Shown in pieces: positions 7,126 to 13,441 of a stretch of 14,025 bases of DNA. The first letter of the stretch is position 1. Each line of letters begins with the position of its first letter. The notes below the pieces were generated by a model, which was not told the origin of the DNA, did no database searches, and saw only the letters and a program-made list of their open reading frames with translations. The translations under genes and the position numbers were made by a program. The stretch is from the NCBI GenBank assembly GCA_038154685.1, contig JAYPYW010000078.1:1-14025 (forward strand). Reading direction: 5' to 3'. The stretch comes from GCA-002722245 sp038154685 (lineage in GTDB: Bacteria; Bacteroidota; Bacteroidia; Flavobacteriales_C; GCA-002722245).

Positions 7126-7437
7126 TTATTTTTTAGGAGTACCTGCTCCTTCTCCGTTAATTACGGCAATTGAAGACTTTTCAATTCTAATTTTAGCAGC
7201 AGACTCAACAGAAATAACAACTGTATCTTCAGCTATTTCAAAAATCTTACCGTGAATACCTCCAGCAGTAATAACCTCGTCTCCTTTTTTAACTTCTTCT
7301 CTTTTTTGAGCTAACTCTTTTTCCTTCTTTTTCTGTGGTCTGATCATAAAGAAATACATAACACCAAAAACTAATAATAGCATTAATGGCATTCCTAAAC
7401 CTCCTCCACCTTGAGCTTGTAATAAAATTGTATTCAT
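7126..7437 (-). CDS. yajC: Preprotein translocase accessory subunit YajC
   Basis: YajC is a small inner-membrane protein associated with SecDF and the Sec translocon. The 103-residue sequence shows one N-terminal transmembrane helix (about 15-32, LGMPLMLLLVFGVMYFFMI), directly followed by the diagnostic cytoplasmic IRPQKKKEKE. After it comes the beta-rich domain with KKGDEVITAGGIHGKI, very characteristic of the family. It is the last gene of a three-gene operon, 21 bases after the DUF1573 lipoprotein gene. Start, length and motifs all agree with the family. Confidence 0.96.
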   Translation of the reverse strand: MNTILLQAQGGGGLGMPLMLLLVFGVMYFFMIRPQKKKEKELAQKREEVKKGDEVITAGGIHGKIFEIAEDTVVISVESAAKIRIEKSSIAVINGEGAGTPKK

Positions 7438-7458
7438 TTTTTAAAATTTAAATCCTTG

Positions 7459-7917
7459 TTATTCTGCTTTTGGCGTTCCTTTAACCCAAAGCTTTTCTTT
7501 TTTAATTTTTGCATTAGATTCAACCCTAACAGCTACTCTAAATTCTTTTCCAACAGTTTTACCAGAAGTATTAATTGTTGCTGTTATTGCACCCTTGTCA
7601 CCTGGCATAATTGGTTGCTCAGGATAATTCACATTAGTACATCCACAAGAACCTTTCACATTAGTTAAAATCAAAGGCTCATCTCCTGCATTAACAAAGT
7701 AAAATGTATGGTTTAACTCTTCCCCTTGAACCATTGGAGGAAATTCATGTTCTTTCTCGTTAAATACGATAACTGCTCCGCCAGTTTCCTTACTAAAATT
7801 CTCTAGTGCAGAATAATTGTTTTTTACAGTACTTGCGTTAATCTCAGAAGGATCAACCGCTCCTCCTCCACAAGCAAGCACAACAACTGAAACTAATAGA
7901 AATGATAATTTTCTCAT
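7459..7917 (-). CDS. DUF1573-family lipoprotein
   Basis: This is a 152-residue predicted lipoprotein. A short hydrophobic signal ends in the lipobox VLAC with the lipidated cysteine at C16, followed by a Gly-rich and acidic linker. The rest (about 50-148) is a single immunoglobulin-like beta-sandwich of the DUF1573 type, with the landmark GSCGCTNVNYPEQPIMPG (C91 and C93). No biochemical function is established for the family to my knowledge. The CGC pair is conserved in it, and whether it binds metal or forms disulfides is unknown to me. The gene begins 2 bases after the nusB stop and precedes yajC, an order common in Bacteroidota. Confidence 0.92.
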   Translation of the reverse strand: MRKLSFLLVSVVVLACGGGAVDPSEINASTVKNNYSALENFSKETGGAVIVFNEKEHEFPPMVQGEELNHTFYFVNAGDEPLILTNVKGSCGCTNVNYPEQPIMPGDKGAITATINTSGKTVGKEFRVAVRVESNAKIKKEKLWVKGTPKAE

Positions 7918-7919
7918 AA

Positions 7920-8867
7920 TTAATTCATTAACCCTCTACCTGTTTTTTTTATTTCTCCCTTCTCCTTAAGATCCGGAACAATCTTATCTAAGATTCCATT
8001 AATAAACATCCTACTTTTAGGGGTACTATATGTTTTTGATAATTCGATGTATTCGTTTAAGGTAACCTTAATTGGAACCGATGGAATTTTAACCAACTCA
8101 CAAACCGCCATTTTCATTAAGGTAAAATCTACGATCGCAATTCTATCCGCTTCCCAGTTTTTAGCCTTATCCATAATAATCTCTTGATATTCATCATTAT
8201 GAACAAGGGTTTGACGGTATAAAGTTGTAACAAACTCCATATCATCCTCTTTATCTTTAAATAAAGCGGGAATCCTATAATTATCTTCGAATTTAGTTGC
8301 AAAGCCTTTGAAATACTTTACAACATAACCACAAACGAAGTAATGATCATCTAGCCAGAAAATACTTCTATCCTCGAATAAATCCTGAAGAATCTCATTA
8401 TCGGCAATAAACTCTCTGTAGATTTTTAAAACGAAACTTTTTTGTGCTTCAATATCATTATCAGAAGAAGTCATGAATCTACGGTATGTATTAGACCCTT
8501 CAATTTCCTTGAACAACTTTTGTATTACATCATCATGGTTCACCCATGAAACCTTGTACTCCTCAACCTTCTTTTGAAGTGATTCACTATTAACCAACGC
8601 TTTTAAAAGCTGATTCTCAACAAATCTTAAATTGGGGTTTAAATCCTCCTCAGAAGGGAGTCTTTTATTCTTACGCTCTTCAATTCTTTTAGTAGCAAAT
8701 CGGTGCAACTCCGTAAAAACTGAAACATGTAAAATGAAAAGTTCGTGAATTCGATTAATACTAGTAATTAATTCCTTTTCACCAACACCTAAATCGTTTT
8801 TAGCACCTCTCAAATAAGAGTAAACGGCTTGAAAAACTTTAATCCTTAAATGTCTTCTATTAAGCAT
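7920..8867 (-). CDS. nusB: Transcription antitermination factor NusB, long Bacteroidota form
   Basis: NusB binds NusE (ribosomal protein S10) and boxA RNA in rRNA antitermination complexes. The protein begins MLNRRHLRIKVFQAVYSY, matching the start of the NusB fold. It ends with the typical C-terminal helices: NWEADRIAIVDFTLMKMA, then IPIKVTLNEYIEL-type residues and SRMFINGILDKI. At 315 residues it is more than twice the E. coli protein. The extra sequence lies in the middle, rich in charged residues, as in other Bacteroidota NusB. It is the first gene of an operon with the DUF1573 lipoprotein and yajC. A -7 promoter element lies 21 bases upstream. Confidence 0.93.
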   Translation of the reverse strand: MLNRRHLRIKVFQAVYSYLRGAKNDLGVGEKELITSINRIHELFILHVSVFTELHRFATKRIEERKNKRLPSEEDLNPNLRFVENQLLKALVNSESLQKKVEEYKVSWVNHDDVIQKLFKEIEGSNTYRRFMTSSDNDIEAQKSFVLKIYREFIADNEILQDLFEDRSIFWLDDHYFVCGYVVKYFKGFATKFEDNYRIPALFKDKEDDMEFVTTLYRQTLVHNDEYQEIIMDKAKNWEADRIAIVDFTLMKMAVCELVKIPSVPIKVTLNEYIELSKTYSTPKSRMFINGILDKIVPDLKEKGEIKKTGRGLMN

Positions 8868-8887
8868 AAGAACGAATGATTATAATG

Positions 8888-8895
8888 CAAATGTA
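8888..8895 (-). promoter_or_regulatory. -7 promoter element upstream of nusB
   Basis: Read on the minus strand this is TACATTTG, an exact match to TAnnTTTG, ending 21 bases before the nusB ATG at 8867. The distance fits a leader of about 12-16 bases. No -33 TTG is visible at the right spacing. Confidence 0.4.
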
Positions 8896-8940
8896 AGTCT
8901 TTTATATCGTTAGATAATGAAAGCCTCAAAGATTTAATAA

Positions 8941-10155
8941 TTATTTTACTTTATCATTAACAGGTAAAGGCTCATCGATTATTTCATTCCATGGTAAACC
9001 ATAACCACCAACTTGATCCATGAATGGATCCGGATTGAATTCCTCTACGTTCCAAACACCAGGTTTAAACCAAACCCTAGTAGCCATTAACTTAGCCCCT
9101 AACATTGCGGGAACCCCAGTTGTATAAGCTACCCCTTGTCCCTTTACATCATTATAGGCATCTTGATGCTTGCAATTGTTGTAAACATAATAGGTTCTTT
9201 GTTTACCATCTTTAACTCCAGTAATCTGACAACCAATAGATGTTTCTCCTGTGTAATTCTCCCCTAACTCAGAAGGCTCTGGTAAAACAGCTTTTAAAAA
9301 CTGAAGCGGCTGAATCATCTTACCTTCATAATTAATTGGCTCAATACTTGTCATTCCCACATTTTGAAGCACCCTTAAATGAGTTAAGTACTCCTGACCA
9401 AAAGTCATCCAAAATCTAGCTCTTTTTATTGTTGGAAAATTCTTCACTAAACTTTCAAGCTCCTCATGGTACATTAAGTAACTCTCTCTTTCTCCAATAT
9501 TCGGATAAGAAATAGATCGATGAATTTCCATTGGATCTGTTTCAACCCATTTCCCTTCTTCCCAATACTTCCCTTTTTGAGTAATCTCTCTAATATTCAC
9601 CTCTGGATTAAAATTGGTAGCAAAGGCCTTACCATGATCACCTCCGTTACAATCAACTATATCTAAATAATGAATCTCATCAAAATAATGCTTTGCCGCA
9701 TAAGCGGTATAAACCTGCGTCATACCTGGATCAAAACCACAACCTAACAAAGCCATTATACCTGCGTCTTCAAACCTTTTTTTATAAGCCCATTGCCATG
9801 AATACTCAAACTTTGCTTCGTCTTTTGGCTCATAATTAGCAGTATCTAAATAATGTGTTTTAGTTGCTAAACACGCATCCATTATCGGAAGATCCTGATA
9901 AGGCAATGCTAAGTTAACCACTAGTTCAGCACCAGTTGAATTAATCAAAGCCATCATTTCCTCAACATTGTCTGCATCTACTTGAGCGGTTTTTATTTTA
10001 GCCTCAGAAATTTCAGCAGCTATCGCATCACACTTAGACTTTGTTCTTGATGCAAGTGTTATATTTTCAAACACTTCAGTTAATCTGGCAATTTTTTTAG
10101 TGGCAACATTACTTACTCCACCTGCCCCGATAATTAAAACGTTTTTCATTTTCAT
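8941..10155 (-). CDS. Carboxynorspermidine/carboxyspermidine dehydrogenase (saccharopine dehydrogenase-like)
   Basis: This is an NAD(P)H-dependent enzyme that reductively condenses aspartate beta-semialdehyde with putrescine (giving carboxyspermidine) or diaminopropane (giving carboxynorspermidine). It is the step before NspC, whose gene is at 4183-5313. The 404-residue protein has an N-terminal Rossmann fold with KNVLIIGAGGVS (GAGGVS at 10-15), ASRTKSKC after strand 2, LALPYQD and YLDTANYE near 82-109, and GCGFDPGMTQ at 138-147. All of these are typical of the saccharopine dehydrogenase family branch that pairs with NspC. A true saccharopine or lysine-biosynthesis enzyme is an alternative, but the presence of nspC nearby favours the polyamine role. 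Two starts are possible, 10155 (MKMKN) or 10149 (MKNVL). A perfect -7 element so close upstream makes the second quite possible. Confidence 0.88.
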   Translation of the reverse strand: MKMKNVLIIGAGGVSNVATKKIARLTEVFENITLASRTKSKCDAIAAEISEAKIKTAQVDADNVEEMMALINSTGAELVVNLALPYQDLPIMDACLATKTHYLDTANYEPKDEAKFEYSWQWAYKKRFEDAGIMALLGCGFDPGMTQVYTAYAAKHYFDEIHYLDIVDCNGGDHGKAFATNFNPEVNIREITQKGKYWEEGKWVETDPMEIHRSISYPNIGERESYLMYHEELESLVKNFPTIKRARFWMTFGQEYLTHLRVLQNVGMTSIEPINYEGKMIQPLQFLKAVLPEPSELGENYTGETSIGCQITGVKDGKQRTYYVYNNCKHQDAYNDVKGQGVAYTTGVPAMLGAKLMATRVWFKPGVWNVEEFNPDPFMDQVGGYGLPWNEIIDEPLPVNDKVK

Positions 10156-10163
10156 ATTTTTTG

Positions 10164-10171
10164 CAAAAATA
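10164..10171 (-). promoter_or_regulatory. -7 promoter element upstream of carboxynorspermidine dehydrogenase
   Basis: Minus-strand TATTTTTG matches TAnnTTTG exactly and is identical to the element before nspC. It ends only 8 bases before the ATG at 10155 and 14 before that at 10149. If real, this gives a very short leader and favours the downstream start. It lies in the 55-base divergent gap shared with the plus-strand gene at 10211. Confidence 0.35.
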
Positions 10172-10210
10172 ATACGATAATCAATTCAATGCCTTATAAT
10201 TGTTCTCACT

Positions 10211-11131
10211 ATGAAAGTTTTTTTCTTTTTAACAGCCTTTCTTTTTATCAGTGAAATAAAGGCCAATCAAAACGATTCAATTAAGGTAATGTTTTACAAT
10301 GTTGAAAACCTTTTTGACACTACAGATGACACCACCAAAAACGATAATGAATTCCTTCCGGAAGGAAAGAAAAATTGGACAAATAAAAAATGGGATGAGA
10401 AAACAACTAAAATAGCAAAGGTTATTGCTGCTGTTAACTTCCCAGATGTTATTGGATTAGCTGAAGTAGAAAACAAATTAGTCCTTGAAAGGCTTACCAA
10501 TCATTTCATTTTAAAATCTCAGAATTATAAAATCATTCATTTCAATTCCCCTGATGCAAGAGGAATTGATTGCGCATTACTTTATAAAAAAGAAAAATTT
10601 GATTTGCTTTCTCTTAAGCCTATTCCTGTTAAAACAAGCCCTAGAGCCACAAGAGACATACTTGCAGTTACATTATCTTATGCTAACGACACAATCAACT
10701 TTCTTGTAAACCACTGGCCTAGTAGGTTTGGAGGAAGAAGAAGATCTGAGAACAAAAGAATTTTCGCAGGTCAAATGCTAAACTGGGCGATGGATTCCAT
10801 AAGAAGATCACAACCCTTTAACCAAATAATTGCCATGGGAGATTTTAATGATGAACCTAAAGACTCTAGTTTAAAAGTTTTATCTAGCTATAAAAACATT
10901 TGCTCATCCTTACCTGGAACCATTAAATACCGCGGAAAATGGCAAAACTTCGACCAATTCATTACAACGAAAGGAATGGAATACAAAGTTGAAGTTTTTA
11001 AATCTAATTTTTTGTTAGAAGAAGACGAAACTTATGGCGGAGTCAAGCCGAATAGAACTTATTTCGGACCAATGTTTCATGGAGGTTTTTCGGACCACCT
11101 CCCTGTTTTACTTACTTTTTCCTTACCATAA
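10211..11131 (+). CDS. Exported endonuclease/exonuclease/phosphatase-family protein
   Basis: This is a metal-dependent phosphoesterase of the DNase I/exonuclease III fold. The family includes nucleases and lipid or inositol phosphatases, so the substrate is uncertain. The 306-residue protein starts with a probable signal peptide (about 1-18, MKVFFFLTAFLFISEIKA), pointing to the periplasm or outside. The fold's motifs appear in order: FYNVENLFD (N30), LAEVEN (metal ligand E85), GIDCALLY at 118-125, NHWPSR (catalytic H168), MGDFNDEP (D211 and N213), DQF at 248-250, and SDHLPV (D295, H296). All key residues are present, so it should be active. Bacteroidota carry many such secreted proteins, plausibly for nucleic-acid scavenging. 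Its 3' end overlaps the convergent methyltransferase gene by 20 bases, with no terminator in between. Confidence 0.9.
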   Translation: MKVFFFLTAFLFISEIKANQNDSIKVMFYNVENLFDTTDDTTKNDNEFLPEGKKNWTNKKWDEKTTKIAKVIAAVNFPDVIGLAEVENKLVLERLTNHFILKSQNYKIIHFNSPDARGIDCALLYKKEKFDLLSLKPIPVKTSPRATRDILAVTLSYANDTINFLVNHWPSRFGGRRRSENKRIFAGQMLNWAMDSIRRSQPFNQIIAMGDFNDEPKDSSLKVLSSYKNICSSLPGTIKYRGKWQNFDQFITTKGMEYKVEVFKSNFLLEEDETYGGVKPNRTYFGPMFHGGFSDHLPVLLTFSLP

Positions 11132-11753
11132 AAAGACCGTCCCTTACTGGAAGTAAAACATTTTCTACTCTTTGGTCCTCCTCTAAAACCTTAGCCAATT
11201 CAACTAATGTAACTGTTTCTTTATCTTTTGGATTAACCTCCTGGGTAACTTTACCGCTCCATAAAACATTATCGAAAATGATAAATGCTCCTGGCTCTAA
11301 CTCTTCAATAACTAGGTTGTAATAATTGATATAATTCTCTTTATCAGCATCAATAAAAACCAAATCCCAACTCTTATTTAAGCTTGGAATAATCTCCATC
11401 GCATCACCAACATACATTTTGATTTGATTACCCAGGCCTGCTTTTTCGAAAAAAGACAGCGCAAAGTCTTCCAACTCTTCGTTGATATCTATGGTATGTA
11501 ATTCACCTCCTGATCTTAAACCTCTTGCTAAACAGATAGCACTGTAACCAGTATAAGTTCCTATTTCTAGAATATTTTCTGGAGCAATCATATTAGAGAA
11601 AAAAGTGAGCAATTGCCCTTGTAAGTGTCCAGACAACATTCTTGGTCTCAAAATCTTTTGATGAGTCTCTCTGTGTAACTGATACAAAACCTCATCTTCT
11701 TTTTGAGTATACTTCTCACAATAATCATTAATATCTTTTGGTAAAAAATCCAT
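11112..11753 (-). CDS. SAM-dependent O-methyltransferase (caffeoyl-CoA OMT-like, class I)
   Basis: This is a 213-residue class I methyltransferase of the O-methyltransferase family 3 type, related to catechol and caffeoyl-CoA methyltransferases. Visible features are the SAM-binding loop LEIGTYTGYSA at 62-72, the acidic ribose-binding D89 in HTIDIN, VGDAMEIIP at 115-123, the metal-binding FIDADKENY at 133-141 (D135 and D137), and DNVLWSGKV at 161-169 with the D161-N162 metal pair. It is a cytoplasmic enzyme and its substrate in Bacteroidota is not known to me. It starts one base after the stop codon of the M16 peptidase gene, so translation is probably coupled. It ends inside the 3' end of the convergent phosphoesterase gene. 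Confidence 0.92.
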   Translation of the reverse strand: MDFLPKDINDYCEKYTQKEDEVLYQLHRETHQKILRPRMLSGHLQGQLLTFFSNMIAPENILEIGTYTGYSAICLARGLRSGGELHTIDINEELEDFALSFFEKAGLGNQIKMYVGDAMEIIPSLNKSWDLVFIDADKENYINYYNLVIEELEPGAFIIFDNVLWSGKVTQEVNPKDKETVTLVELAKVLEEDQRVENVLLPVRDGLFMVRKK

Positions 11754-11754
11754 C

Positions 11755-12981
11755 CTATTTTGGTTGATATGAAATTTTAAATAATTGATCAGGGTGCATT
11801 ACTTCATTAGCAACATCCAATAATTTGCTGGCAGAAACTTTCTCAAACTCTTCCAAAACCAATTCTAAAGAATCTACTTTATCATAAAGCAACTGACTTC
11901 TACCATGTGCAAGCATAACTCCTAAGTTGTTTTCCATACTTATAGCTAACTGACCTTTAACTTGCTTTTTCGCCTGACTTAACTGAAGCGACCCAAGAGG
12001 CTTTTCACAAAGCTTCAATAACTCTTTCCTAACTAGTTTCTCAGCCCTTTTATCATATTTAGGATCCGTTCCGAAGTAAACATTAAAAGCCCCACAATCA
12101 GAATAAATCACACAATTACTTTCTAACATGTAAGTAATCCCATGTTTCTCTCTAATATTCAAATTGAGTCGGCTATTCATCGCCGGGCCACCAAGTAAGT
12201 TATTAAGTAAAAGAAGAGCTGTTTTATTTTTATCTTTTGCTGAATATGCCCTACCCCCTATAATTGTATGTGTTTGGTTAACATCTTTAGCTAAAATCAA
12301 ATCAGAAACTTCATTCTTTCTAGGAGCTTTTCGATCGTTTTTTTGAACCTCTCCCTTTTTGTGCTCAAAGAATTTATTTAACTGGCTAACCAGTTTCTTC
12401 ATGGAGTAGTTCCCAACTGAACTAATCACCATTTTCTCAGGAACATAATGCTTCTTTACAAACTTCAGGACATCGGCTCGCTTTATAGACTTAACCTCGT
12501 CGATCGTCCCTAGAATATCATTCCCAAGTGAATGCCCTTTAAAAAGTAACTGGTCGAATTCATCAAATATTAAATCCGACGGAGAGTCCTTGTAACTATT
12601 TATTTCATCAATAACCACCTCCTTCTCCTTTTTCAATTCTTGAGAAGGGAAATTAGAATTGAAAATTACGTCAGACAAAAGCTCTAGTGATCGGCTAAGA
12701 TATTCATCAGGAAAAGAGGCATAAACACAGGTTTCTTCTTTTGTTGTGTAGGCATTCAACTCACCGCCCACAGAATCCAATCTTGAAAGAATGTGATAAG
12801 CCTTTCTCTTTGACGTTCCTTTAAAAATAACATGCTCTAGATAATGAGCTATTCCTTCTTGTCCTTTTTCTTCATCACGAGAGCCAACGTTTATGAAAAC
12901 TCCAACATGACCAACTTTCGAAAAAGTATTTACAGAGTGAATAACTCTTATTCCATTATCTAATTCCGCCTCTTCTATCAT
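11755..12981 (-). CDS. M16-family zinc peptidase (processing peptidase-like)
   Basis: This zinc metallopeptidase of the pitrilysin/insulinase clan has about 408 residues and the two-domain, mitochondrial-processing-peptidase-beta-like build. Numbered from the ATG at 12981, it begins MIEEAELDNGIRVI. The inverted zinc motif HYLEH is at 46-50 (H46, E49, H50), and E126 in VVIDEINSYKD is the likely third ligand, so it should be catalytic. The C-terminal M16_C domain follows (about 180-360), with the usual GGPAMNSRL and REKHGITYM stretch. There is no signal peptide, so it is probably cytoplasmic. The start is uncertain: the codon NTG at 12996-12994 adjoins the assembly gap and would, if ATG, add five residues (MKIKE). 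The O-methyltransferase follows after one base. Confidence 0.9.
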   Translation of the reverse strand: MIEEAELDNGIRVIHSVNTFSKVGHVGVFINVGSRDEEKGQEGIAHYLEHVIFKGTSKRKAYHILSRLDSVGGELNAYTTKEETCVYASFPDEYLSRSLELLSDVIFNSNFPSQELKKEKEVVIDEINSYKDSPSDLIFDEFDQLLFKGHSLGNDILGTIDEVKSIKRADVLKFVKKHYVPEKMVISSVGNYSMKKLVSQLNKFFEHKKGEVQKNDRKAPRKNEVSDLILAKDVNQTHTIIGGRAYSAKDKNKTALLLLNNLLGGPAMNSRLNLNIREKHGITYMLESNCVIYSDCGAFNVYFGTDPKYDKRAEKLVRKELLKLCEKPLGSLQLSQAKKQVKGQLAISMENNLGVMLAHGRSQLLYDKVDSLELVLEEFEKVSASKLLDVANEVMHPDQLFKISYQPK

Positions 12982-12995
12982 CTCTTTTATTTTCA

Positions 12996-13005
12996 NNNNN
13001 NNNNN
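12996..13005. other. Assembly gap of 10 Ns
   Basis: Ten undetermined bases interrupt the sequence between the M16 peptidase and the lipoprotein gene. Ten may be a placeholder, so the real distance is unknown. The lipoprotein's stop codon and possibly the peptidase's start codon are hidden here. Confidence 0.98.
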
Positions 13006-13339
13006 CAATTGGCTCAATATCACCTATTTCATTCTCTACAAACTCAGTATCTACATGATGTAACAAATACTGCAAATCCTCTTTAGCCATAGGAATCATT
13101 TCTCCAGGCATATATTCGAAAACTTCATATTTATTAGACTTTATGGCCTCAAAAAAGTCAGCCATAAAAGCTTCTCGTGCTTTAACCGGGATCCATGATG
13201 GGTCAAACTCCTCAGCGGAAAGATCACCTATATTTGATTTTGACTCAATACTTGAAATCAATTCACCTTTGATTCCTATACTTTCAGAACAAGCGAAAAG
13301 GGTAAGCAATAACGATAAAGACAAAACTCTTTTTATCAT
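13006..13339 (-). CDS. Lipoprotein of unknown function, 3' end lost in the assembly gap
   Basis: The visible part is 111 codons from the ATG at 13339 to the gap. A basic and hydrophobic signal (MIKRVLSLSLLLTLFAC) ends in a lipobox with the lipidated cysteine at C17. The mature part is acidic, with SWIPVKAREAFMADFFEAIKS, then KYEVFEYMPGEMIPMAKEDL and HHVDTEFVENEIGDIEPI. That pattern faintly recalls the T9SS/gliding proteins GldN/PorN, but I cannot support the assignment and treat it as unrecognised. Upstream in-frame ATGs exist at 13348 and 13366. The second lies upstream of the putative promoter and both lengthen the signal awkwardly, so 13339 is preferred. The reading frame stays open to the gap, so the end cannot be given. 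It is the first gene of a likely operon with the peptidase and methyltransferase. Confidence 0.72.
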
Positions 13340-13354
13340 AGCAATCATTTTAAA

Positions 13355-13362
13355 CAAATCTA
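13355..13362 (-). promoter_or_regulatory. -7 promoter element upstream of the lipoprotein gene
   Basis: Minus-strand TAGATTTG matches TAnnTTTG exactly, ending 15 bases before the ATG at 13339. The resulting leader of about 10 bases supports that start over those at 13348 and 13366. No -33 TTG is seen at the expected distance. Confidence 0.38.
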
Positions 13363-13441
13363 ACACATTTTAAGAACCTCCCATTTTTAATCACCATAAT
13401 AAACCAAAACTTTTTCAGCTTGAAAGCAGTAAAAGACCAAG

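Noticed and set aside
7456..7668. Plus-strand open frame antisense to the DUF1573 gene
   Set aside because: Its F/S/C-rich translation is the usual shadow of an AT-rich gene on the other strand.
10294..10500. Minus-strand open frame inside the phosphoesterase gene
   Set aside because: It is antisense to the first catalytic motifs of a well-supported gene.
12164..12346. Plus-strand open frame inside the M16 peptidase gene
   Set aside because: It is antisense to the conserved M16_C region; no motif.
13143..13373. Plus-strand open frame antisense to the lipoprotein
   Set aside because: The minus-strand frame has a clean lipobox signal; this one has none and covers the lipoprotein promoter.
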